64,000 nucleotides of DNA from NCBI GenBank assembly GCA_028287465.1, contig JAQBPO010000086.1:31261-95260 (forward strand), given 5' to 3'. Position 1 is the stretch's first letter, and each line of letters starts with the position of its first letter. Below the pieces are notes generated by a model. The model was not told the origin of the DNA. It did not search any database and saw nothing but the letters and a program-made list of their open reading frames with translations. The stretch comes from Fibrobacterota bacterium. Its GTDB lineage: Bacteria > Fibrobacterota > Fibrobacteria > UBA11236. Positions 35,556-43,487 of the stretch are shown here, piece after piece. The translations under genes and the position numbers were made by a program.

Positions 35556-36704
35556 CTAGAAAATGACCAACTGGTCCCGATGGATCACTTCATCGGGACC
35601 TTTCCTGTTCAACAGTTCCGCGATCCGGCCGCTCTTATGCCCGCGGATCAGGTGCACTTCCGCCGAGGAATAGGCCGAACGCCCCCGACCGATCACGTCC
35701 CCGTCCTGGCTGCAGATCTCCACGAAGTCCCCGGTCTTGAAGGTCCCCTTGCAGTCCCGGATGCCCGCCGGCAACAGGCTGGATTTGCGGGTGCGCATGG
35801 CCTTGACCCCGCCCTCGTCCAGGAACAGCTGGCCGCGGGCCTTGGAGACGAAGGCCAGCCAACGCTTGTTGCGCCCGATCTTGTCCGGGTTCGGCAGGAA
35901 CAGGGTGCCCAGGGATTTCCCTTTGACCAGATCCAGAAGACGCGCCCCATGGCCCCGGGTCAGGACCGCCGGGGTGCCCGCCTCGGTGGCCTGGCGGATG
36001 GCCAGCAGCTTGGCCTTCATCCCGCCGACGCTCACCTTGGAACCCGGCTTCTCTTCGGCCAGTTTCAGGATCTCGGCGGTGATGCGCGGCACCACGGAGA
36101 TGGCTTCGGCGTCCGGGAAGGATTTCGGATTCTTGGTGAAGAGGCCGTCTTCGTCCGATAGGATGATGAGCAGATCGGCCTCCAGGAATTGGGCCACGTC
36201 CGCGCTCAGCTTGTCGTTGTCCCCCACCTTTATCTCTTCGGTGGTGATGGTGTCGTTCTCGTTGATGATGGGGATGACGCGCTTCTCGAGGAGGGTGCCC
36301 ACCGTCTTGCGGATATTGTTGAAGCGCGTCCGGTCCCGGAAATCGTCCCCGGAAAGGAGGATCTGTGCGACGGTCTTGCCGCGCTTGGCGAAGGACTCGG
36401 AATACATGTGCATCAACCTAATCTGGCCGATGGCGGCGCAGGCCTGCTTTTCCGGCAGTTCCTTGGGGCGGGTCGTATAGCCGAGGGTGCTCATGCCCAC
36501 GCCGACCGCGCCGGAGGTCACCAGCACCACGGCATAGCCTTCGTCATGGAGCAGGGAGAGTTGCGCCACCAGGTGGTTGAGCTGGTCCCAGGAAGGCGCA
36601 TTGTCGTCGCCCACCAGGATCTTGGTGCCCACCTTGATCACCAGGCGGTGCAGGGATTGGAACAGGTCTTTGCGTATCTCGTCCACGGAGGGGGAAATTA
36701 GCAA
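35556..36704 (-). CDS. proB: Glutamate 5-kinase with PUA domain
   Basis: 382 residues. It phosphorylates glutamate as the first step of proline synthesis and is normally inhibited by proline. The amino-acid kinase domain shows 'RLVIKVGTKIL', 'VVLVTSGAVGVGMS', 'IPIINENDTITTEEI' and 'GDNDKLSADVA'. The C-terminal PUA domain begins near residue 285 ('GQLFLDEGGVKAMRTRKSSL', 'DFVEICSQDGDVIGRG'). The length is slightly above the usual 367-375. It is followed, after 37 bases upstream, by a lipoprotein gene on the same strand that may share its transcript. proA lies beyond the small opposite-strand gene. Confidence 0.97.
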   Translation of the reverse strand: MLISPSVDEIRKDLFQSLHRLVIKVGTKILVGDDNAPSWDQLNHLVAQLSLLHDEGYAVVLVTSGAVGVGMSTLGYTTRPKELPEKQACAAIGQIRLMHMYSESFAKRGKTVAQILLSGDDFRDRTRFNNIRKTVGTLLEKRVIPIINENDTITTEEIKVGDNDKLSADVAQFLEADLLIILSDEDGLFTKNPKSFPDAEAISVVPRITAEILKLAEEKPGSKVSVGGMKAKLLAIRQATEAGTPAVLTRGHGARLLDLVKGKSLGTLFLPNPDKIGRNKRWLAFVSKARGQLFLDEGGVKAMRTRKSSLLPAGIRDCKGTFKTGDFVEICSQDGDVIGRGRSAYSSAEVHLIRGHKSGRIAELLNRKGPDEVIHRDQLVIF

Positions 36705-36741
36705 TTACCGGGGATTCCAGGAGCGGGCGTAAGGACGATCC

Positions 36742-37305
36742 TCAGCGGATGGTCTCGAGGTCTTTCAACAGCTTCTGGTACTTTTCCTTTTCCGTCTCCA
36801 GGCGGGCGTTTTCGGCCCTCAGATCGCCGTTCTCCTTCTGCAGCGCATCCACCCTGTCCTGCAGGGACTTGTCCGGGACCGGCCGGGCGGCGGGGTCCTC
36901 GTGCCTGACGCGGCTGGCCACGCGGCTTTGGGTCGCGTCCCTGGCCAGGCCCAGGAGCAAGGCGGCGTGCACCTTGCGCAGTCCGCCCGTCCACTTCCCC
37001 TGGTTGCCTTCCAGAACGGCCAGGGCGGAATCCGGTTCGCCGCGGTAGAACCAGGTTATGGTCTTCCAATAGGCCGCGATCTCGCGCTCGGCGGGCTCGC
37101 GGGAGGCGGAAAGGCTGTCGGCCGTCCTGACGGCGCGGTCGATTTCACCCTTTGAGACCATGCGAGCCAGGATCTTGTCCATGGGCGCCTTCAGCGCCTC
37201 ATCGGTCGGGGCTGAAGGTTCCTTGGTGGCGGCGCATCCCGACAGCAGGGCCCCGGCGAGCAGGGCGGCGCAGGCGGCTTTCAGCGATCCCATCCCGGCG
37301 CGCAT
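36742..37305 (-). CDS. Hypothetical lipoprotein with C-terminal coiled coil
   Basis: 187 residues. 'ACAALLAGALLSGCAA' is a lipoprotein signal with lipobox LSGC (Cys24). The middle (about 40-125) is helical and TPR-like ('REPAEREIAAYWKTITWFY', 'DSALAVLEGNQGKW'); residues 145-187 form a heptad coiled coil ('RVDALQKENGDLRAENARLE', 'EKYQKLLKDLETI'). The ATG overlaps the stop of the upstream sensor gene by one base (TGATG), so the two are coupled and likely work together at the membrane. The frame extends upstream as an unrelated shadow of the sensor gene, so the start is set at 37305. Function unknown. Confidence 0.8.
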   Translation of the reverse strand: MRAGMGSLKAACAALLAGALLSGCAATKEPSAPTDEALKAPMDKILARMVSKGEIDRAVRTADSLSASREPAEREIAAYWKTITWFYRGEPDSALAVLEGNQGKWTGGLRKVHAALLLGLARDATQSRVASRVRHEDPAARPVPDKSLQDRVDALQKENGDLRAENARLETEKEKYQKLLKDLETIR

Positions 37306-38633
37306 CAGTAATCCCTCTGGCGGATCTGGCTCGACCGCAGCAGATCGATCATCTGATCCTGGGTTCCGATATAATCCTCGGTCACCGGCTCCTTGATTTC
37401 CTTGAGGCGCTGGGTCACCATGAAGATGCGCCGCACTTCCGAGACGATGGAATTGAGCTTGGACTTCAGGCCGTCGTCGGCCTGCTCCATGATGGCGAGC
37501 AGGTATTCCGCGTTGCCGCTTATGATCATCAAGGGATTGTTGATTTCGTGGTTCACGCTGCGCACTATCTGTTCGATGGCCTCGAGGCGCTTGAGGCGCA
37601 TCTCGGCATTGCGTTTCTGGTCCAGTTGCACGGACATGGCGTTGAACACTTCCGCCAGCTCGCCTATTTCGTTGCGGGAGGCGATCTTCACCTGGTAGCC
37701 CAAATGGCCCATCCCGATCTCGACCGCGCCCTGTTTCAGGGTTTTCATGGGATCCAGGATCTTCCATTTCAGGATCACGGCCACGTAGCCGACCATCACC
37801 AGCAGGAGCAGCAGGGAATAGATGAGACGGTCCTTGGCGCGGCCCACGGAATTCCGCAGGCTATGGAGCTTGTCCTTCCGCTCGCCGCGCATGGTCTCCT
37901 GCGCGGTGAAAAGGCCTTCCCGCAGGACCTGTTCATAGGCCTTGAAAGTCTCGTTGGTCAGGGAATCCAACTCGATCTGCTTGACCGATGCGTCCGGCAA
38001 TACGGCGACCGCCGCCCTCGGGACGGCCGGCATGCGCCTGGCGGCGATGGCCCCGCGCACGGGTTTCCTGGAGGATCCGCGCCCACCCCGCTTGCCCGCC
38101 TTTGCCAACCTCTTCCCGCCCGATGGCGGCTTGACGCTTTTCACCAGGCGCGACGCACGCGCCAGCTGGGCCGCGGCGGTGATCTCGGCCCGCACGGAAT
38201 CGGCCCGGGCCCGGTTGGACAGCATCTGCATGGTCTGGTCCTTGGCGAAGCCGTCCAGCAGTTCCATGTATTCAAGATGCTTGTCATGCAGGCCGTGCAA
38301 CTGCCTGGTCGAGACGGCCGTCGACTCCGGACCGATGCGTTCGATCTCGCGGAACAGATCGTTGACCTCGTTGAGGGTGACCTGGAAGGATCGCAGGTAG
38401 CTTTCATTGCCCAGGGACATGAGCTTGGTGCGTTCCCTGGCGCTGGAGGACAGGGTGGTGAGCCAGCTCACGACGTAATCGTTCACCTCCGCCGATTCGG
38501 CCAGCTGCCTCGTCTTCACGAGGATGATGGTCATCTCGTGGAAAAACAGCATGAGCAGGAACAGGATGCCCACGAACACGCCCACCACGACGGCTGGGAG
38601 CTGGAATCGCAGGGTATGGATGATCTTCGACAT
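37305..38633 (-). CDS. HAMP/HisKA sensor protein lacking a kinase ATPase domain
   Basis: 442 residues. Membrane helices at about 13-37 and 271-290 enclose a 230-residue periplasmic domain with an unusual Lys/Arg/Gly-rich stretch (165-205). A HAMP domain follows (about 290-345), then a HisKA/DHp helix pair with phosphoacceptor H362 in 'VRSVNHEINNPLMIISGNAE'. The protein ends only 80 residues after that His ('LLRSSQIRQRDY'), so the HATPase_c domain with N, G1 and G2 boxes is missing. No frameshifted remainder is visible: the next gene is a lipoprotein overlapping by one base. It could be a phosphotransfer dimer that needs a partner kinase, or a sensor that has lost activity. Confidence 0.85.
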   Translation of the reverse strand: MSKIIHTLRFQLPAVVVGVFVGILFLLMLFFHEMTIILVKTRQLAESAEVNDYVVSWLTTLSSSARERTKLMSLGNESYLRSFQVTLNEVNDLFREIERIGPESTAVSTRQLHGLHDKHLEYMELLDGFAKDQTMQMLSNRARADSVRAEITAAAQLARASRLVKSVKPPSGGKRLAKAGKRGGRGSSRKPVRGAIAARRMPAVPRAAVAVLPDASVKQIELDSLTNETFKAYEQVLREGLFTAQETMRGERKDKLHSLRNSVGRAKDRLIYSLLLLLVMVGYVAVILKWKILDPMKTLKQGAVEIGMGHLGYQVKIASRNEIGELAEVFNAMSVQLDQKRNAEMRLKRLEAIEQIVRSVNHEINNPLMIISGNAEYLLAIMEQADDGLKSKLNSIVSEVRRIFMVTQRLKEIKEPVTEDYIGTQDQMIDLLRSSQIRQRDY

Positions 38634-38717
38634 CGCGGTGACAACCGTCCCATTCAGCTCGGATACCCGGGCTTAACTTTCCCAATCTTAGAGGCTGGAT
38701 ACCGAAAGCGGCAAGAT

Positions 38718-40535
38718 TTGAATTCTTCGCATAAATCCCAATTATCCCCCGTTTTCAGGGTTTTCCTGGCCTGGGGCCTGGCGATCGCGGCCGCCCCTCC
38801 CGTCTGGGGCTATTCCCCGCAAACGGAAGCGGTCCTGGAAATCCTGCGGGAACGCATCGCCGCGGGCGCGGCGGAAGAGGAGACCTACCTCGCGTTTTCG
38901 GACCTGTTGGCCGGGGAAGGGGCGGATGGATGCGAAGCCTGGGCCGGCCTCGCGGAATCGCATGCTGATGATGCGGAGTCCGAACGCTACTCGGAACTGC
39001 TCCCGGTGCTTTCGGAGGTGTGCCCGGAACCGGTTCCGGAAACGGATTCGGCACCGGGAAGGAATAGGTCCCGATCCAAGGCGCGGCTATCCGTATCCCA
39101 GGCGGTTCAACCGCGGCGGGACCAGTCCCCGGGGGACGGGGTGCCTTCCGCTTCTGGCGCATCCCCGCCGCACCCTGTACCCGCGCCGCGCTTCGCCGGA
39201 GAGGTCTCCGCGGCCGGAGGCTCCGGCAGCCTTTCCCTGCGGGAGTATCGCCCCTGGAAACGTTATGTCCGCCTGGACGCGGGCGGCCTCCATCTCCACG
39301 GTGGGCATATCCATTCCGCCTTCGCGAGCACCCGTTTGGGATCCGTTGCGGGAAGATCCTTCTTCGCGGGCTGGACCGGAACCTCGGGCGCGGATGGGGC
39401 GTTCTTTTCCCCTCGGCCCGCCCTGGACGGATTGGGCCTGAGCGCGCGCTCGGGGCGATGGACGATCGAAGCGGCCGGGACCTGGAACCGCCTGGCGCCG
39501 ATGGGCGGAGCCGCCAAGGCCGATGGGGTCAGGCGGGACGCCTCCCTGTTCGTGGCCGGACTGGCCCATGAAGGAGGCGGTGACGGCAGGCCCGGGGGCC
39601 TGGGCCTTCGCTTCCAGGCCGCGCGCCAGCGATTCGAATCCGCGGCCGATGCGCCGGTTACCCTGGCGGTTACGGGATTCCGCATGGCGGGAGAAGCGAA
39701 AGGGCTGTTCCGCTGGCGGCTGGGCGGCGCCTTCAGCGTCGCTTCGGCCGGGGATGATCCGGACGGTCCGGGATCGGTCTTTCCGGATCCTGAGCGGCTG
39801 GGCGGATTCGCGGAAGCATCCCTATCTTCGCCGGACCCCATCTCCTCATGGCGGCTCGAGGGGAGACAGGCTTCCCGGGGATGGGGAAACCCCTTGCAAT
39901 CCCCTGGGGGCGTCCTGCGGGATACCCTGTCCGGGTGGCCCATCCCGGGCGGCGGCGAGGGAGGGATGTCTTCGCGATCACGCTTTCCACTCTTCGGGAA
40001 CGGGGCCTACCAGGCCACCATGCAGGGGGCGGGCGGCGCCGGCTGGTCCTTGCGGGACGGCCTGCTCCGGGAATCAGGCAGCCTGGGATGGGTCCAGGAA
40101 TGGAAGGCATGGACCCATGAAACGGGTATATCCCTATCCTGGCGGGGGGGCGGGGCGTCCGGAGCCATGCAGGGCGGGGCCGTGGCCACGGGAGTCCGGG
40201 ACGCTTATTCCGCCTTGGGTCAGAGCCTGGCCTGGCGGAGCGGACCCTGGCGGGCCAAGGCCGCGCTCTCGCGGCAGGGCGGGAATGGAGTCCGTCCGGC
40301 TCCCCTTAACCTGGAAGTTTCCCACGGAGCTACGGGTTTTGACGCGGCGTCATGGACCTTGGGAGCGTTGACCGGGGACATACGGCATCCCGGACGTTAC
40401 CTCAGAGGGGAATTGCGGCAGGCATGGAAAGCGGGGGGGAAGGTGCGGGTGGGGCAGGAACTTCGCCTGCCATGGACCCCGGAGGGCCTGGCAGGCGATT
40501 TGGGCTACCAGCTGCGCCTGGAGGCGGCGCTCTGA
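38718..40535 (+). CDS. Exported beta-rich (probable outer-membrane) protein
   Basis: 605 residues from a TTG at 38718, chosen because the open frame upstream overlaps the sensor gene on the other strand and no ATG lies between. Signal 'VFRVFLAWGLAIAAAPPVWG'. Residues about 35-110 are helical ('VLEILRERIAAGAAEEETYL'), then a Pro-rich linker, then about 420 residues of Gly/Ser/Trp-rich alternating strands ('GLSARSGRWTIEAAGTWNRL', 'SGPWRAKAALSRQGGNG') ending 'GYQLRLEAAL', as in outer-membrane barrels. Very high GC, and Trp content above its neighbours. No family recognised. Its last 31 bases overlap a small gene on the other strand. Confidence 0.68.
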   Translation: MNSSHKSQLSPVFRVFLAWGLAIAAAPPVWGYSPQTEAVLEILRERIAAGAAEEETYLAFSDLLAGEGADGCEAWAGLAESHADDAESERYSELLPVLSEVCPEPVPETDSAPGRNRSRSKARLSVSQAVQPRRDQSPGDGVPSASGASPPHPVPAPRFAGEVSAAGGSGSLSLREYRPWKRYVRLDAGGLHLHGGHIHSAFASTRLGSVAGRSFFAGWTGTSGADGAFFSPRPALDGLGLSARSGRWTIEAAGTWNRLAPMGGAAKADGVRRDASLFVAGLAHEGGGDGRPGGLGLRFQAARQRFESAADAPVTLAVTGFRMAGEAKGLFRWRLGGAFSVASAGDDPDGPGSVFPDPERLGGFAEASLSSPDPISSWRLEGRQASRGWGNPLQSPGGVLRDTLSGWPIPGGGEGGMSSRSRFPLFGNGAYQATMQGAGGAGWSLRDGLLRESGSLGWVQEWKAWTHETGISLSWRGGGASGAMQGGAVATGVRDAYSALGQSLAWRSGPWRAKAALSRQGGNGVRPAPLNLEVSHGATGFDAASWTLGALTGDIRHPGRYLRGELRQAWKAGGKVRVGQELRLPWTPEGLAGDLGYQLRLEAAL

Positions 40536-40705
40536 GACGCCAGGGCGGCCTTGCGCGGGAGCATCTCTTCTTCCCGGTAACGCGTGGCGAGGTCTTCCGC
40601 GGAACGGCTGCTGATGGCTTGGATCTCCAGGTCCCGGATGAAGCGCGATCGCAGATTGCGGTTCGTGAGCAATGCCTTCCAGAAATCCTGATCTTCGTTT
40701 TCCAT
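40505..40705 (-). CDS. Small hypothetical protein
   Basis: 66 residues from the ATG at 40705, which has GAGGAGG six bases upstream. The sequence is charged and helical ('DQDFWKALLTNRNLRSRFI', 'DLATRYREEEMLPRKAALAS'), with no signal or membrane segment. The 3' end overlaps the convergent exported-protein gene by 31 bases. A TTGACA (minus, 40841-40846) upstream could be a -35 box, though no good -10 follows. No family recognised; an earlier in-frame start at 40846 is less likely because it lacks a ribosome site. Confidence 0.6.
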   Translation of the reverse strand: MENEDQDFWKALLTNRNLRSRFIRDLEIQAISSRSAEDLATRYREEEMLPRKAALASQSAASRRSW

Positions 40706-40884
40706 GAAGCCTCCTCGACCGGGTCGCCGGTCCGGGCGCCTGCCCTTTAAGGAGGCGCCGATACGGAAGTTACAAGCAAAGACCGATCCCAAAGCCCAGT
40801 CCCCGAATTCCCCGCAAAACCGCGGGGAGCAGGGCGCTATTGTCAATTTTTATCCCGACTTGGTCTCTTTTGGCATGCCCATTC

Positions 40885-41280
40885 TCAAGCGGCGGCGGCA
40901 CGGGAACCGGACCCCTCGGCTACCGTGAAGAGTTGTTCCAGGGATTCCAGGTTGCGCCCGTCGAAGCGGATGCGCGGATTCGCGATCCGGCCCCATTTGT
41001 AGATCTGGCAGCGCTTGCGGTCCGGCGAGTGCCCTCTCAGGAAATAGTCGTTGCCGTAATGGTAGATCTCGTCCACGTCCGCTTCCACCAGGGTGGGCGA
41101 CTCGTCCGCGTTGAACCTGTATTCGAAGGCGAGCAGGATGGGGCATCCGTAATAATCGCCGATGCGCTTGTAGCGCATGGTATTCATGGATGCGGAATCG
41201 AGGCGCGCCTGGTATTTCCGGTAGAAGCTGAATCCCAGCAGAAGGCTCAGGAAGGAGAAGGGCAGGGCAAGCATCAGCAT
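40885..41280 (-). CDS. Small membrane protein with WYL-like soluble part
   Basis: 131 residues. An N-terminal hydrophobic helix ('MLALPFSFLSLLLGFSFY') anchors the protein. The rest is a soluble domain: 'GDYYGCPILLAFEYRFNADE', 'VEADVDEIYHYGNDYFLRGH', 'DRKRCQIYKWGRIANPRIRF'. The last part, a strand with 'YFLRGHSPDRKRCQIYKWGRI', resembles the core of WYL domains, which bind nucleotides or other ligands and usually sit in transcription factors; here no DNA-binding domain is present. This similarity is by eye only. The start lies next to a 285-base spacer that holds no clear gene. Confidence 0.65.
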   Translation of the reverse strand: MLMLALPFSFLSLLLGFSFYRKYQARLDSASMNTMRYKRIGDYYGCPILLAFEYRFNADESPTLVEADVDEIYHYGNDYFLRGHSPDRKRCQIYKWGRIANPRIRFDGRNLESLEQLFTVAEGSGSRAAAA

Positions 41281-41565
41281 GGACCTATAATAGGTCCCAG
41301 GCCGGAAAACTCAACGGGAATTTTCCTCCCTGTTCCCGCCCGGTTACCCCATCCCCAATCCGCGGAAAATCCGGGGTGATCCGCATCCCTCCCGATCGAT
41401 CCGCGGAATTCCCGGGGATTCGCGGAATCGGTTCCCAAGAATCGCGAACCCGGAAAAAAAACGAAATCGCTTGCGTTGCCGCCCGCCATGCGCTACCCGG
41501 CGCTCGGACGCGGTTTTCCTTACCGGAATTTTACCGGGTATGGCGCGGCCCGATGGATGGATGAG

Positions 41566-43392
41566 TCAGAAAAAAACGCGCCGGGTAACGTATGCGTTAC
41601 CTGTGGCGCCGGGCATCCCGCCTACAAGGCGGGCCTTCAGCAGATACAATGCCGGTCCGGCGCCGGGCCGGGCGAACCGCAAGGCCTGCCCGGCGGGTCC
41701 CCTTTTGGAGGCGAGCTCGGCTCCGGAGGAGGAATAGAGGGCGGCCTGGATGCCCTGACCGCATGCCCCGGGGAAGCCGCCGCAGGCGAAGGATACTTCC
41801 AGCATTCCCGGACGCGCCGAAGCGAGCAGGGACGGCGCGAGCGGTCCCTGTCGGGGCAAGGCCCGGGTGGGCGCATCCGCGTCCCAGCCCCTGGCCGGAA
41901 TCGCGTTGAGGGTGAACCAGCATTCGTCGTTCCAAAGGGGCTTCCCCCCGGAAGAGGGCACGCCCGTGATCGCCACATGGACCACCCGGTCGACGGGCAA
42001 TCCCGCGAACCTCAGGTGCACGCGCTTGCGGTCCCTGGAGGCCTCCGCCGCCAGCACGGGGCGGGGCTCATCGTTCTGGCGGCCCTGCCCGTATTCCTTT
42101 TGGCGGATATACCGCCAGGATTCGACCTGGAAATGCGCGGGAGTGATCGAATCGGGATTCACGGGTTGGGTGAACTCGAGTTCCAGGCCGTCGGAAAGGG
42201 CCCGCACGGATTTGAAATCGAAGGCGGAAGGCTTTTCCCGCGGAGCGAGCCTGTACATGGGGCTCTTCTCCCCTCCGGGCCAGTTTCCGCCGATGCGCGT
42301 CAGGGTGCCGATGATGATGCTTCCATCGGGTCCCATGGCCATGCGATTGATGGCCGCGCCGCCCGTCCCCTTGCTGAACCAGAAGACGGCGCCATTGATG
42401 AGATCTCCAGCCCTGTCCAGGGCTACGCGCACCAATCCCGGGTTGTTCACGTCCCCGATGATCCAGTCCCCGGCGAAAGGCCCCTTGGCCATCACGATCG
42501 GCTGGCTCGGGGAGGAGCGCACCGTTCCATGCGGCAGCCAGGCCACCGGGCTTTCGTACGGCATGCCTTCCGCGAAGTTCGCGGGGTGCGTTCCCAGCTC
42601 GTTGCCCGCCGTATCGACGTCCGGCGTGCTTTGGCGATGGCCGTAGAATCGCCCTTGGCGGATGCGCATGAAGGTCGAAGCCGGCAGCCAGCTGCCTTGG
42701 TTGTCGGTGGCGAAGATCTCGCCCGTTGCGGGATCGAAATTCGCCCCGTTCGGGGAGCGCAACCCGCCGGCGAAGGCCCTGAGGTTACCGTCCATGTCCC
42801 ATTTCAGGAACGCGCCGCTCAGTTTCGAAGTGGGATCCACGTTGGACCAGCCTCCGGGACGGATGGATCCGGAGTACGGAGCATAGAAGGAACCATTCAG
42901 CCAGAAGGGCGTGAACGCCCACTGATGCCAGAAGGGCCCGTTGTTCCAATGGTTCTCATCCGGCCATTTCAGCAGCAGGCGGCGATTCGCCTTGAGATCC
43001 GCCGGGTTCCCGTTGTCCAGGATCTGGTAGAATCCATCGCGATCGGAAACGTAGACGCGATCGTCGACCACGGTGATTCCGGCGATCTGTTCCCAGCCAT
43101 TGGAGATTTCCCGCATCCCGGCGGGAAGGGAATCCTCCGAAGGGGCGTTCACCAGGAAAACCTTGTGGTTGGCATCCTCCAAAGGCACTTCCCCGCCCCC
43201 GACCACGTCGGTCGTGGCCAGGACAAGGGTGCCGTCCTTGAGGAAGGCGAGCCCCATGGTCTTGTACTCCGCGGGCATGCGCAGCTCGTGCAAGGTGAAA
43301 TCCGGATGGACGGAGTCGGCGATTTCCGCGGTCCCGGGGGTAAGGGTGAGTACCAGGGTGGCAAGGGCGGTCAGGGCTGAGGGGGTCTTCAT
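41566..43392 (-). CDS. Secreted beta-propeller sugar-oxidase-like protein with sorting-like tail
   Basis: 608 residues. Signal 'LTALATLVLTLTPGTAE'. Propeller-like strands occur throughout: 'GLAFLKDGTLVLATTDVVGG', 'NGANFDPATGEIFATDNQGS', 'NRMAMGPDGSIIIGTLTRIG'. The pattern matches the PQQ-type/NHL-like dehydrogenases associated with Verrucomicrobia and Planctomycetes (DUF7133-like), which act on extracellular sugars. From about 410 there is a second Ig-like region ('KRVHLRFAGLPVDRVVHV'), and the C-terminus ('AALYSSSGAELASKRG', 'PALYLLKARLVGG') is a Por/T9SS-like tail. Catalytic residues were not identified. A related-fold gene lies 95 bases upstream on the same strand, suggesting one operon. 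Confidence 0.78.
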   Translation of the reverse strand: MKTPSALTALATLVLTLTPGTAEIADSVHPDFTLHELRMPAEYKTMGLAFLKDGTLVLATTDVVGGGEVPLEDANHKVFLVNAPSEDSLPAGMREISNGWEQIAGITVVDDRVYVSDRDGFYQILDNGNPADLKANRRLLLKWPDENHWNNGPFWHQWAFTPFWLNGSFYAPYSGSIRPGGWSNVDPTSKLSGAFLKWDMDGNLRAFAGGLRSPNGANFDPATGEIFATDNQGSWLPASTFMRIRQGRFYGHRQSTPDVDTAGNELGTHPANFAEGMPYESPVAWLPHGTVRSSPSQPIVMAKGPFAGDWIIGDVNNPGLVRVALDRAGDLINGAVFWFSKGTGGAAINRMAMGPDGSIIIGTLTRIGGNWPGGEKSPMYRLAPREKPSAFDFKSVRALSDGLELEFTQPVNPDSITPAHFQVESWRYIRQKEYGQGRQNDEPRPVLAAEASRDRKRVHLRFAGLPVDRVVHVAITGVPSSGGKPLWNDECWFTLNAIPARGWDADAPTRALPRQGPLAPSLLASARPGMLEVSFACGGFPGACGQGIQAALYSSSGAELASKRGPAGQALRFARPGAGPALYLLKARLVGGMPGATGNAYVTRRVFF

Positions 43393-43487
43393 GGAGGTCC
43401 ATGAATATACCCCCTTACCCCACCGGATGTCCGGGTCTTGTTGCGGGTATTTGGGGGATTCCCGGCCCCGGATCCGGACGGTAAGGA

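Noticed and set aside
37152..38717. Upstream extension of the exported-protein frame across the sensor gene
   Set aside because: Lies antisense to a sound HAMP/HisKA gene; the signal peptide begins only after the TTG at 38718.
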